The notes below the pieces were generated by a model. The model did not search any database, was not told where the DNA came from, and saw nothing but the letters and a program-made list of their open reading frames with translations. From the NCBI GenBank assembly GCA_009763385.1, contig CM019829.1, positions 38,357,705 through 38,421,704 on the forward strand: a stretch of 64,000 nt of DNA. The letters run 5' to 3'. Origin of the DNA: Coix lacryma-jobi var. lacryma-jobi (taxonomy: Eukaryota; Streptophyta; Magnoliopsida; Poales; Poaceae). Shown in pieces: positions 9,565 to 21,157 of the stretch (positions are counted from its first letter, which is position 1; each line of letters begins with the position of its first letter). Both the position numbers and the translations under genes were made by a program.

Positions 9565-12188
9565 CTAAGCGTCGGAGGGCGGAGGTGGTGCGGACGAGCC
9601 AGGTGCCGTCTCCGGAGAGCGCTGAGTAAAGTCAAACTGCTGAAGATACTCCTCGGAGTCGGAAGACGAAGTGCCGGTAGCCTGCTGACCCTCTGAAGCT
9701 GGAAGCTGCTGTGAAGCGGTCTGGGTCGGCTCGGGTACTGACTGCTCTGGCTGCACTGGCTGCTCTGGCGCTGTCTGCTCTGCCTGCTCGGAAGCTGTCG
9801 CAGTCACGGTAACTATGTCAACCTGAGTATCGGAGTGCGGAAGCTCTAGGATAACTGACAACTCAGGTTGAACTGTCGTGGTCGTCTCGGACTGCACAGG
9901 CTCTGTCTGCTCTGAAGACGCGACTGAGCTCGGGAGGGTCTCTGTGGTGGAGGTCACTGGAGCTGTCGACGTCTGCACTGGATCTGGAAGATCTGGAGTG
10001 GGGAATCCGGTAAGCTCACTGAAAGTGGCGGATAAGTCTCGAGTCACAGAGGTCGTCGTCGCAAACAGAGACTCTGTTGGCCTAGGTGTGAAGCCGGTCC
10101 GCAGTGGACTGAAGAGCGGGGCCCCGCCTGGAGGAGTGGTGAAGCTCGTGAACTGAGAGGAGCTGGGGCCTGTAAACTGCTGCGGAAACGGCGGAGGCTG
10201 TCCGAACTGTGGCTGCGACTGAGAAGGGACAGGTGGCGGCCACTGAAGCTGCTGCTGAGGTGGAGGCTGCTGCCACTGCCACTGGGGAGGTCCGCTGGCG
10301 AGTCTCTCCATGAAGCTCAATGTCTGCTGCTGTAAAACCATCATCTGGCGCTGAAGGGCATCGGACCTCTCCTGTGCCTGCTGCTGTGCGAGGGCCTGGG
10401 CCTGGGGCAACCTCTGCTGCTCCTGAGCAAGCCGCTGGACATCCTGAGTGACTGTCCTCTGCTGCTCCTCCATCCGTGCAAGAATAGCAAGTAAAGCGGG
10501 ATCGAAGGAAACAGTACCACTGGACCCTGCCTGTGAGTCGTGAGCACGTGGCTGGAAGCGAGGCGGGAGCTGGTAATCCTTATCTGAGCTATCTGTGGGG
10601 TCCTCTGCGACATAAGTGTCTCCTCCCTCGAGCTCTGCTAGCTCCTGCTCTGCGAGTGCCTGGACGACCTCGTCCTGCTCCTGAGCGGACTCGGGGACCT
10701 CTGGTCTCTGTCGCGAACTAGACGGGGCGTCCTGTTGTTGTTGTTGCTGCTGCTGCCTGCGGTCCCGATCGTGTCCCAACAGCTGACTCATGTTGTACTC
10801 AGGGAACACGGTCGCGGACCCGGTAAGAGACTGGCCAGGGTCAGATCCTGTCGTGGCAGCTACCTTCCAAAGAATATAAGAGATCTAATGAGCGTACGAT
10901 AGCTGCCTGCGGGCCTTAATGCCCTCTGCCACGGTGTCCCCCATCTCACACAAAATCACATCCCAGACGTCAAACTCCTGTTGTCTGACCAGGTAAGCAA
11001 GTAACCAGAGGTGAAGACGAGACAGACCCTCGCGGAAACCAACCCTAGGAAGCAAGGTCTGCCTGAGAACCTCGTTGAGGATCCGAGTTGTAGGGGTGAG
11101 ATCCCTAGGCGCCCGACTCGAACCCTCACCGAAGGGCTCACTGAAGCAGGGGCGGACCAAGTCAGTCGTCGGCTGGGCACCACCGTGAGGGCGGCGGGGT
11201 GGCTCCGTCCGGTCGTAGCACAAGTCGTGGATCCGGGTCTAAGAGTGTCGCAGGCCGAACCAACCCCGGATCTCTGACGAGAAAAGCCTGTAGTGCTCCC
11301 CCTGAAAAGCAAACTCTATGGTCTCGCGGTCCAGGTGCACCCACAGTGACGCGTAGAACTGGAAGACCCAATCCTCGATATACAAGCCAGACTGCCCCAG
11401 AAGGTCTGCTAGACCAGGTAGGTAAGTGAGTATGAGGCGGATCTGCTCTCCTGTTGCCGCCACAACTGCCTCCAGGGGACGAACATGCTGAGAGCGAAGA
11501 CTGATCCCAGCGTTCCTGTATCCTCGATAAAAATCCTCCTGCAGAACAGTGAAGAACTCTGCCCCTGCCTGTGCCTGGCGCTCCCTCGGGAACCACTGCT
11601 CAACTGGGACGAGCCGGAGTGCCTGAATCTGCGAGCAGGTGGCCGCCCGGAGGTCCAGTCGCGGGATCGGCGGGGGCGCACGCCTCGATGGAGCACATGC
11701 TCCCCGCAGAGGGACATCGGCCCGGGGTGGCACCGCTGTCCTGCGACGCGTGGACCGGCGCCGGGGAACCTCCTCAGGAACGTCCTCCTCTGCCTCAGCC
11801 TCTGCCTCTGGTGTCGCTGCAGCCTCAGCTGCCTCGGCCTCTGCCTGGCCCTGCTGCGAGCTCTGGGGCTCGACTCCCGGGGAGGTGAACGTCGTCCGAC
11901 GACCGGCAGCTATAAGCGTGCCAGTCGGAGAGTGGTGGAACCGCTCAACCTCCTCAATCGCCCTGCGCTGCTCGGGGGGCAACTGGTCCTCAATCCTGAG
12001 TCCGCCCGTACGACCACCACGCTCAGAACGCTCGGCGGCGGCCACAACCTCTCTAGCCTGGTCTGCCTCTCGCTGCTCCCTGGTACGCTTCCTGCGCGTA
12101 ATCAGCTTCCCCTTGTCGGGCCTCTGACCAGAAGGGGGGGACGCGGAGGAGAGTCCCCTAGGGCACCACCAACGTTCTTGCAGCGCAT
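9565..12188 (-). pseudogene. Element A envelope-like extra ORF, broken
   Basis: This is the long ORF after pol that marks SIRE/Maximus-type Copia elements; its role is unproven and the 'envelope-like' label is historical. The start is ATG at 12188-12186 (MRCKNVGG), aligned with MARCKNVGG of element G. The N-terminus is proline- and lysine/arginine-rich, followed by an acidic Glu/Ala stretch. Then comes a conserved block (QEDFYRGYRNAGISLR, YLPGLADLL, YIEDWVFQFYASLWVHLDRE, RTEPPRRPH, LWLLAYLVRQQEFDVWDV). Next are a Gln-rich coiled-coil segment (MEEQQRTVTQDVQRLAQEQQ) and a long Ser/Thr/Pro-rich tail. Breaks: a frameshift in the C-run near 12130-12140, a stop at 11239-11241 (CAG to TAG by comparison with D) and a stop at 10885-10887. 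I see no clear signal peptide or membrane span. Confidence 0.85.
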
Positions 12189-12425
12189 AGCTAACAAGAA
12201 CAAGACACACTGCCGCTGAAAGAGGTCTGGACTGGCGCTGAAGGACCCAACTACCACTGAAAGATCTGCTGAAAATCCTGACAAAGAACCCCAACTGTCA
12301 CTGATCCTCTGGCGCTGTCACTCGCGAGGCTTGGCCTCGATCCGTACCCGTGGGCTTGGCCCCGGGTTATCTGCCACTGCCAACTGACAACTGACGAGCT
12401 GACAACTGCCACGGACTCTGACTCG

Positions 12426-12537
12426 CTGCGAGAATAGATAGGATATATAAGAAACGTATAATCTAGAGATAAGAGATCCTATCAGAAGCAAAGCAAGTGG
12501 ATAAGAGATAGAAGATGGCTTTGCTACCTGGAGATCG
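12426..12537 (-). other. Putative intron in the leader of the element A extra ORF
   Basis: On the minus strand CAG|GTAGCAAAGCCAT opens and CGCAG|CGAGTC closes a 112-bp AT-rich segment with a pyrimidine-rich 3' end. Elements D (37706-37810) and G (59444-59548) have the same boundaries at the same place upstream of the ORF, although the interior has diverged. Confidence 0.6.
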
Positions 12538-13084
12538 ACGAAACGACCAAGCACGACGGAAGTACTGACGTTCCGAGGTCCACACGACACACCGAGGGGT
12601 CTGCAAAAGGATGGGATCGAAACGGGGTCAAAACATTGTGGAACAACGGTTGACGCATTTCGTCGAACACCCGGAGCGCATAGGTTAAGGAAGTATATGA
12701 AGGAGCTCACTGGAGGGGTGTGCTGGCCGGGGAAGGTCGTCAGAGAGGTGATGGAGCGCGAGTAAGATGTTCTCCGGCGAATACCCGAACGCCGGCGAGC
12801 TCCGGCGACGGGGCGGGGCGCCGACGATGGTGGAGGTGGGGCGCCGGCGAGTGTAGAGGTGGGGCTCTGGCGAGGGCGCGCGCGCGGGTGCGAGGAAGCT
12901 GCGGGGGCGAGCAAGGGCGCTGCGGAGCAAGAGCGGCCGGCGGCGAGGGCTCGGGTGGGTGGGGATGCTCAGGGTTAGGGTTGGCGGCGGCGCGCTCGGG
13001 CGGTTGAGTGCGAGCGCTCGAGGAAGAAGACGATTGAGGGGAATGACGCATGGGACCCGTCTGTCAAAGAAAAGAACTGATTGC

Positions 13085-13350
13085 GCCGCTTAAAGGGGCA
13101 TCAGACGCGCCGATGATTACGCATCGGACGCTCCGATGCAGGTCCAGAGAGCTCCAGAAACGTTCATTTTGCATCGGACGCGTCCTATGCCTCGGCATCG
13201 GACGCTGGGCAGCGTCCGATGGGGCCTCGGACGCTCCGATGAGAACACATCGGATGCTCCACCAACACTATTCTAGTCGGGGCTGTGTACAGTGGGGGCA
13301 TCAGACGCTAGAGCCAGCGTCCGATGCAGCGTCCGATGCTGCATTTTGGC
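13085..13350. repeat. Internal palindromic CATCGGACGC array of element A
   Basis: The same inverted-repeat words as in the LTR array. A perfect 11-bp stem (arms CATCGGACGCT and AGCGTCCGATG, loop GGGC) lies at 13196-13221. It is positioned between pol and the leader of the extra ORF. Confidence 0.8.
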
Positions 13351-13829
13351 TCTTTTCGAAGATCTCCGTTGTGGCTCCCACTCCCAACCAAGTTCCAACT
13401 CAAATAAGTGGCAAATAAACACCAGTTGGAGCTTAGTATGAGTATCCTCGCATAAACCCTCAATTTTATAAATATTTTGCCATAGGCGACATATCATTTT
13501 TAGTGAAGATAGGCAATAAAATCCGAGGAGACAACATGTGGCCACCAAAACTAGGGGTCTTAACCATTAGGAGCCTCAAATGCTCCCCCTAGCGGTGGAC
13601 GAACACAGCGGTTGCTCAAAACTTAACCAAAAAAAAACGACAAAACAACAACCATGCATATGCAATGCAATACGGAATTTGAATCTAGGTTGCTTGTCAA
13701 GTTTGCTCATGGGTAAGCTTCTTCACACGCTTTTTAGGGCGGTTATCTTAACCACGTCTGACAAGCCTATGTGCATAGCATAAATTAAACATGGCATATT
13801 ATACAATGCAATGCAAAGACAACCCCCTT
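13351..13829 (-). other. Element A spacer after pol
   Basis: Noncoding. It is conserved with 38560-39036 (D) and 58183-58660 (G), including a purine run (minus strand TAGGGGGAGCATTTGAGG near 13574-13591) that resembles a central polypurine tract. Confidence 0.6.
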
Positions 13830-16800
13830 TCACCTTTTGACAAAGTTACTTAGATCAAGCACATGAAGCTCACTTCGCAATCTACAAAGAGTGTTTTCAT
13901 CTAGGGGTTTTGTGAAGATATCCGCCAATTGATCTTCGGTTCTAACTCCCTCTAAGAATATGTCTTTGTTTGAAACATGGTCTCTAAGAAAGTGATGGCG
14001 AATATCTATGTGCTTTGTGCGAGAGTGTTGAACCGGGTTGTTAGCAAGCTTAACCGCGCTCTCATTGTCACACAACAAAGGTACCCTTTCTAGAACTACA
14101 CCATAGTCTGAAAGGGTTTGTTTCATGTAAAGAATTTGTGCACAACAAGCACCCGCGGCTATGTATTCCGCCTCGGCGGTAGACAAGGCCACACTATTTT
14201 GCTTCTTTGAACTCCATGACACTAGTGATCTCCCAAGCAAATGGCACCCTCCGGATGTGCTTTTTCTATCTACTTTGCAACCCGTGTAATCCGAATCGGA
14301 ATACCCAACGAGTTGGAAGTTAGCTCCTTTGGGATACCAAAGGCCAAAGCTTGGGGTGTGCTTTAGGTACCTAAGGATTCTCTTCACCGCTATGAGATGT
14401 GATTCCCTAGGATCGGCTTGAAAGCGAGCACACATGCACACACTAAACATGATGTCGGGCCTAGATGCGGTCAAATATAACAAGCTACCAATCATAGAAC
14501 GGTAGAGAGTTTGGTCAACCGGGTTACCTCCCACATCTAGGTCGAGATGTCCGTTTGTTGGCATTGGAGTCTTGATAGGCTTGCAATCATCCATGTTGAA
14601 GCGCTTGAGGAGGTCTTTTGTATACTTCTCTTGAGATATGAAAGTTCCCTCCTTCAATTGCTTGACTTGGAAGCCTAGGAAGAATGTGAGCTCTCCAATC
14701 ATGGACATTTCGAACTCCTTTGACATCAAGTCACCAAATTCCTTGCAATATGCTTCATTTGTTGACCCGAAGATGATATCATCAACGTAGACTTGACAAA
14801 TGAAAATCTCTCCATCAAGCTTCTTGGTGAATAGTGTGGTGTCAACCATCCCAATGGTGAAGCTCTTCTCAATGAGGAAATCCCGGAGGCGCTCGTACCA
14901 AGCTCTTGGGGCTTGCTTGAGCCCATATAGCGCCTTGGACAACCTATAAACATGATTAGGATATCTAGGGTCTTCAAACCTAGGAGGTTGATCAACATAG
15001 ACTAGTTCATTTATGAAGCCATTCAAAAATGCACTTTTCACATCCATTTGATATAATTTAATGTCATGATGTGATGCATATGCAAGGAGGATACGAATGG
15101 CTTCGAGTCTTGCAACCGGTGCAAAGGTCTCTCCAAAATCCAAACCTTCAACTTGAGAGAACCCCTTTGCAACTAGCCTTGCCTTGTTTCTAACAACCTT
15201 GGCTTGATCATCTTGCTTGTTTCTAAACACCCATTTTGTTTCAATGACTCTTGCGCCTTTGGGTCACTCTTCAAGTGTCCAAACTTGGTTGCGGGTGAAG
15301 TTGTTCAATTCTTCATGCATAGCATTCACCCAATCCGGATCACCTAGAGCTTCATCTACAATGGTAAGCTCAACAAGAGAAACAAATGAGTGATGTTCCA
15401 TAAATAAAGCAAGTTTTTGAGATCGAGTCATTACACCCCTTGTCGGACTCCCTATGATGAGATCTTGAGGATGAGCTTGAAGTAGGGGAGTAGTCCTTCG
15501 ATCAACCACTTGAGGGGCCGCTTGTGGAGCACCAACATCTTGAGCTTGTACCACCATTTGATCATGGGAGACATGAGTATCTTCATTTGGATCCCTCCCA
15601 TCTTTGTCATCATCATATGGTACATTGGATGAGGATGGCTTGTCAATGACTTGCACATCATCATCATCATCTTTAGGCTTGATGGCTCCAACCGACATGT
15701 TCTTCATGGCTTCCCTCAATGGTTCATCACCTACATCATCAAGATTTTCATGCTCTCCTTGAGAGCCATTAGATTCATCGAATTCCACATCATATGTTTC
15801 TTCTACCATCCCGGTGGCATGGTTGAATACTCGATATGCTTTGGACTTCAACGTGTAACCAACAAGAAAACCAATATCACATCGGCGTTGAAACTTCCCT
15901 AGGTGTTGGCGCTTCTTGTAGATATAGCATTTGCACCCAAACACTCTAAAGAATGATATATCCGGCTTCTTGTTGTTGAGTAGCTCATAGGGGGTCTTGC
16001 CAAGGAGACGATGGTGGAACAACCGATTTGATGCATAGCAAGCGGTATTGATTGCTTCCACCCAAAATCTTTCCGGTGTAGTGTACTCATCTAGCATTGT
16101 CCTTGCTAGGGTGATTAGAGTCCGGTTCTTCCTCTCAACTACCCCACTTTGTTGTGGTGTATATGTTGCGGAGACTTCATGCTTGATCCCAACTTCATCA
16201 CAATATTGCTCAATGTGGGTGTTGTCAAACTCTCTTCCATTGTCACTTCTTATCTTCTTGATCTTCAAGTCAAACTCATTTTGGGCTCTCTTGGCAAACT
16301 TCTTGAATGAAGGGGTTGCTTTGGATTTGTCATGAAGAAAGAATACCCAAGTGTATCTAGAGTAGTCATCAACAATCACTAGGCAATAGAGATTTCCACC
16401 CAAGCTAGCATATGTTGTTGGTCCAAATAGATCCATGTGAAGTAGCTCCAACTCTCTTGATGTTGATACAAAGGCTTTGGTTGGATGTGTATTTGGAACT
16501 TGCTTGCAGGCTTGACATGCACTACACAATTTGTCCTTCTCAAATTTGGCATCCTTCAAGCCCCTAACCAAATCCTTCTTCAATAGCTTGTTGAGAGTGT
16601 TCATTCCAACATGTGCCAATCTTCTATGCCATAGCCAACCAAGTGATTGCTTAGTGAATAAACATGTTTTCAAGTTGGCATCTTCGGAGGTGAAATCCAC
16701 TGGATAGAGATTGTTGTATCTAAAGCCCTTGAATATCACTTGTGTATCATCTTTCTTGGTCACAACCACTTCCTTGTCGATGAACAAACATTGAAAGCCA

Positions 16801-17057
16801 AGATCACATAGTTGCCCAACGGATAGCAAGTTGAAGCTCAATGATGCAACTAGAAGCACATTGGAGATGGTATGATCATTTGATATAGCCACTTTGCCCA
16901 ATCCCTTGACATTGCCCTTTGAATTGTCACCAAATGTTATCTTTTCTTGGTCATTGACATTTTCTTCTAGTGAGGTGAACATCCGAGGATCACCGGTCAT
17001 ATGTTGTGTGCAACCACTATCAATCACTCAATGAGATCCACCGGTCTTGTAGTTCAC
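13830..17057 (-). pseudogene. Element A pol polyprotein (Copia order), two nonsense codons
   Basis: 1076 codons in one frame, in a different frame from gag. Domains in order: aspartic protease (VIDSGCTQHMTGD), zinc-binding pre-integrase (HRRLAHVG...CSACQACK), integrase core (HMDLFGPTTY, SDNGREFDN and a matching Glu), reverse transcriptase (QMDVKSAFLNG, YVDDIIFGS), RNase H (DSDYTGCKVDRKS, STAEAEYIAAG). PR-IN-RT-RH order defines Copia. Stops lie at 17028-17030 (the Trp before VIDSG) and 15264-15266 (Arg of LEERPKG). The upstream in-frame TAG is part of a CTGTAG/TGTAG-like acceptor sequence, so there is no initiating ATG at the 5' edge. The segment makes the replication enzymes in active relatives; here it is dead. 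Confidence 0.93.
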
Positions 17058-17073
17058 CTACACACATAAGAAA

Positions 17074-19473
17074 TCAAGCTTGAGCTTTTGGGACCCAAAC
17101 TTGTTGCAGTCCCTTAACTTTCTCTACTAGTGACTTTGCAACCCAAATTTGCTTTGGCCTATTCTTGTTAGGAGGCCCCATGAACATGACTTTCATCTTG
17201 CCACTAGAGTCTTGTCTAAGCATGTAGTGAGCATTGAAAGCAAAGGGCCTGGCATGCTTGGGCAAGGGTGTGGGCTTTGGCTCTTCACAATCATGAGCAA
17301 AGTGACCTTCCTTTCCACATTCATAGCATCTTCCAATTTTCTTCTTCTTCGGCTTTGTGATGCTCTTGCGTTGCTTCATCTTCTCCTCAAGGAATCCAAT
17401 GCCATTTCTATTTGTCTTCATGACCATGTTCATGAGTAGCTCACTTTGAAGACATTGTCCCTTGGTGAATTTCTTCAACCCGGTGGTGAGGTGTTCCTTT
17501 TCTCTCTTGAGCTTGCCATTCTCTTGTTGGAGCTCTAATTGAGATGGTGTCATCTTGTAATCCCTCTCCATCTTCAATCTCTTGTTCTCTTCTTTTAGCA
17601 TGTCTAGCTCAAGTGACATGCTATACTCATCATCTTGGGTCTCAATGATGACTTGCTTTGTGGTTGCTAGCTTCTCTAGATCAATCTTGAGCTTTGCATT
17701 CTCATTCTTGATCTTGACATAATCATCATAGTGATCGGCCACAACCACACTCTTGCCTTTGCCACTAGTTGTTTGCTCATCATGCTCACTAACCAAGTGC
17801 TCACAAGATGTTGCTATGTCACACTTAACAACAAGGTTAGGAGCATCATGTGTCTCATGTGAAAGCATATCATAAGTAACGGTGAGAGCATCATAGTCAA
17901 CTTTCACTTGAGTATATTGTTCTTAAAGCAAAGCATAACTAGTGGTAAAGTCACTATGCATCTTATCAAGTTTCTCATTTTTAGATTTGAGCTCTTTGTT
18001 GGAGGACTTGAGCTCTTTGATAGTGGATGACATAGTTGCAAGTTCATCTTTTAGTTCATCACTAGCATGAATATCATGATCACATTTCTCAACAAGAGAT
18101 TCATTTTCATCGACAAGCTTTTCATTTTTAGCTCTAGTCTTTCTTATGATTTTGGTATAGTTGTTTAGCAATGTAACAAGCTCATCATAAGTAGGTGACT
18201 CAAATTCACCATCACTATCACTATCACTAGAGTCATCATCGTTTTGTACCTTCCGGTCACCCTTAGCCATGAGGCATAGGTGTGTAGATGATGATGGTGA
18301 CGGTGGTGGTGGTGGTGTAGAGGAGCCAATGACTAGAGCGGCCACCTTCTCCTTCTCATCATCACTATCTTCATTTGATGAGCCACCGGAGGAGTCAATG
18401 TCGGTGAGCCAATCACCAACAATGTAAGCCTTGCCACCTTTCTTGTGGTATTGCTTCTTCTTCTTGCCATCCTTCTTGTAATAGGGCTTCTCATTCTTCT
18501 TCTCATCTTCACTTGATGAGTCATACTTCTTGCCCTTGTTCTTGTTCTTGTAGCTCTCTTTCTTGGGCTTGGTGCATTGATGAGCAAGATGGCCAAGCTC
18601 ACCGCAATTGTAGCAATCCATTTCGGAGATTGGCCTCCTCTTGCTACTTGTGAAGAACTTCTTCTTTCTTGAGTCAAAATTGACTCCATTCTTGTGAAGC
18701 TTCTTCAACATCTTGGTGGTCCTTCTCACCATGAGAGCGATGTTGGAATCATCCTCTTCATCACTTGAGCTCTCATGATGCACCTCAATAGTCTTGGACT
18801 TGCCCTTCTTGTCATGGCTAGCTTTGAAGGCCAAGTCCTTCTTCTTGTCGGTGGTGGAGCCACCACTTTGTGTGATGTGCATGTACATCTCATGAGCATT
18901 GATCTTTCCCAAGATTTGAGTTGGTGTAGCGGTGGAAAGATCACCTTGATGTAGCACCGTCACAATGTGTCCATACTTGTCAATGGGAAGGACACATAGT
19001 ATCTTCCTCACAACATCGGAGGGTTGCATTTGTGTGAGGCCAAGACCATTGAGCTCCTCTACAAGAACATTCAACCGTGAGTACATTTCATTTGCACTTT
19101 CATTAGCAAGCATATCAAAAGAGTGAATCTTTTGCATAACCAAGTGATAGCATTCCTCACACTCACTCTTTGTTCCCTCATGAAGCGCACAAATGTTGTC
19201 CCATAGATCATGGGCATTTTTGTGGTTTCGAACACGGTTGAACACATCCTTGCAAATGCCTCTAAAAAGAATATTTTTGGCTTTTGCATTCCATTTCTCA
19301 TTTTCCTCCTCATTACGAGTAAGGCTTGTGCCTTCTTTGGGCTTGGCAAAGCCGGTGATCGCGGCATTGAGGCATTTAACATCAACCGCTTCTAGGTACG
19401 ACTCCATACGGATTTTCCAATATGGGAAGTCGTCTCCCTCGAACATGGGAGGTGGTCCATCACCTCCGGACAT
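17074..19473 (-). pseudogene. Element A gag, one nonsense codon
   Basis: 800 codons from ATG (MSGGDGPPPMFEGDDFPYWK), a start shared by A, D and G. It has the N-terminal Copia gag (UBN2-type) region, a first CCHC knuckle CYNCGELGHLAHQC, a Lys-rich and Asp/Ser-rich middle, a long heptad-like coiled-coil region, and a second knuckle CYECGKEGHFAHDC near the C-terminus. It forms the nucleocapsid shell in active elements. One break: TAA at 17923-17925 in place of Lys in YALLKEQYTQV, which separates the coiled coil from the second knuckle. Confidence 0.93.
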
Positions 19474-19511
19474 CTTAACTCTAGGTGGTTAAGCCTAAAT
19501 CGAGAGCACGA

Positions 19512-19524
19512 GGCTCCGATACCA
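19512..19524 (-). other. Primer-binding site of element A (tRNA-iMet)
   Basis: Minus strand TGGTATCGGAGCC starts two bases inside the 5' LTR end. It matches the initiator-Met primer word TGGTATCAGAGCC of plant Copia elements at 12 of 13 positions. Confidence 0.9.
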
Positions 19525-20241
19525 ATTGAAAGGATCAAGATGCCCAAGAGGGGGGGTGAATTGGGCTTTTCTAAAACTTCTTGCAAGAATTAAAACCTAT
19601 CAAGCCCAATTAACCCCCTAGTGCCTAGAAGTGTGTATGACAAGAATTAACCACACAAAAGACAATCGCTAAACCATTTCTACTCTAGCATGGCAATTCA
19701 ATTTGAATGAACAACAAGTAAATGCGGAATTAAATTGCTCAAAGGTAAATGCGTAGTAAAGAGAGTAGAGATGACACGACGATCTTTTTGCCGAGGTATC
19801 GAGGTGTCGGCACACACCCTAGTCCTCGTTGGAGCACCCGCGCAAGGGTATCGCTCCCCCTTGATCCGCGCAAGGATCAAGTGCTCACTACGAGCTGATT
19901 CTTCGCCACTCCGGCCCGGTGAATCGCTCGCTACGGGTCACAACTTGACTTGGGTCATCCACAAAGCCTCCGGATGATCACCAAGCTCTCCGATCGCCAC
20001 CAAGCTGTCTAGGTGATGCCGATCACCAAGAGTAACAAGCTAGAACTCTCACTTGACCAACACAAGGCCAAAGAGATGGATGGATGCACACTTGCTACTC
20101 AATTCTCACTAGGAGGTGTCTAATTCTCACAATTAGCAAATCACTCAACCTCACTAGGGCTCTTGCACTCACTCACACTCACAATGTGTTTCTCAGCAGA
20201 TGGAAGTGGCAAGAACACTCAAATGGATGGAGGGAAGGAAG

Positions 20242-20249
20242 TATATATA
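20242..20249 (-). promoter_or_regulatory. TATA box of element A 5' LTR
   Basis: TATATATA lies about 50 bp downstream (element sense) of the palindromic array and would direct the genomic RNA. Confidence 0.55.
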
Positions 20250-20300
20250 CTCCCCCAACCGGCCATCCAAAAACAGCACAAGACAGGCATTCTGCGGGGG

Positions 20301-20623
20301 CATCGGACGCGCCAATGCCTAGCATCGGACGTCCGATGACCTCATCCAACGGTCTACTGTACCTTCTTGTCAGACTGTTTAAAGGGACATCGGACGCTGG
20401 GCAGCGTCCGATGCCACCGTCCGATGTGGATTTACCCTCTCTGGAACCTCTCTGGATGGCCATCGGACGCTGGCCCTCAGCGTCCGATGCGTGCGTCCGA
20501 TGCGGCCTCCAGTTCACGCCCACGTGAACAGTGGCATGGGCGCGTCCGATGTGAACACATCGGCGCGTCCGATGCCATGCACCAGACTAAACCCTAGTCG
20601 GGGTGGGCATAGCGTCCGATGCC
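20301..20623. repeat. Palindromic CATCGGACGC array in element A 5' LTR
   Basis: Includes a perfect stem-loop at 20388-20413 (11-bp arms CATCGGACGCT and AGCGTCCGATG, 4-nt loop), identical to the internal one at 13196-13221. Confidence 0.8.
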
Positions 20624-21060
20624 CATAACAAGGGCAAACTCAACTCGGATCGCGACGTGGCCTAAACGACTTTTGATCCTCTCGACTTAAGGCATCTCTC
20701 TGAGCTACCTAGGGCTATGAAATAACAAGTGTGCACCACACCTACCTCAATAGACTCATCTAGGTCAAGCTACTGATTCACGCTCCCCTTTATAGTACGG
20801 CCAAAGGAAAAACAAAGACCTAGGACTACCTAAGTGTCCTCCAACACCATATGACACTTAGCCTAGTCTACCACCGTCTTCGTCGTCCGTCCTTTGAAAA
20901 CCAAAACGATATCCATCGCCAGGGGACATGAACTCCATATGCCCGTATCGTCGCCATTACCATGACCTAACTCAATCCTGTTTCTGCAAAACACACGTTA
21001 GTCACAGTAATCTTGTGTCTCGTCAACTCACCGAAACCACTAGGGGCCAAGATGCATTCA

Positions 21061-21065
21061 GGCCG
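21061..21065 (+). repeat. Right target-site duplication of element A (GGCCG)
   Basis: Identical to 7623-7627. Element B LTR sequence resumes directly after it. Confidence 0.9.
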
Positions 21066-21149
21066 CGAGTAGGGGGTGGCGCCCGCCACCTGACCTAACC
21101 CTAGGTCAGTTGGCTGCCCCCTATAAGTACCCCCCTCACTCCACAAGGC

Positions 21150-21157
21150 TATAAATA
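21150..21157 (+). promoter_or_regulatory. TATA box of element B 5' LTR
   Basis: TATAAATA in a C-rich context (GGCTATAAATACCCCCC), also present in the 3' LTR at 26855-26862. A second weaker TATAAG lies about 28 bp upstream. Confidence 0.6.

Larger units (their letters stand above)
7628..21060 (-). mobile_element. Element A: SIRE/Maximus-type Copia retrotransposon, complete but mutated
   Basis: A 13.4-kb element on the minus strand. In its own direction it has a 5' LTR (19527-21060), tRNA-iMet primer site, gag, pol in Copia order, palindromic array, spliced-looking leader, envelope-like ORF, polypurine tract and 3' LTR (7628-9125). Target-site duplications GGCCG are perfect. It is younger than element B, whose LTR it interrupts. 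Nonsense codons in gag, pol and the extra ORF make it non-autonomous. The SIRE/Maximus call rests on the long gag with two zinc knuckles, the extra ORF after pol and the 13-kb size. Confidence 0.93.
19527..21060 (-). repeat. Element A 5' LTR (1534 bp)
   Basis: Same TG...CA ends as the 3' LTR. It carries the TATA candidate at 20242-20249 and the palindromic array at 20301-20623, and it retains a 62-bp segment (20490-20551) missing from the 3' LTR. Confidence 0.93.

Noticed and set aside
9565..12188. Calling the extra ORF a true viral envelope
   Set aside because: No signal peptide, membrane span or cleavage site is visible; only its position after pol supports the historical name.
12685..13051. 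Overlapping ~80-103-codon frames on both strands
   Set aside because: GC-rich leader of element A's extra ORF; openness on all frames reflects composition.
16048..16335. Frames antisense to pol, recurring in A, D and G
   Set aside because: They recur only because pol is conserved; no independent codon bias or start context.
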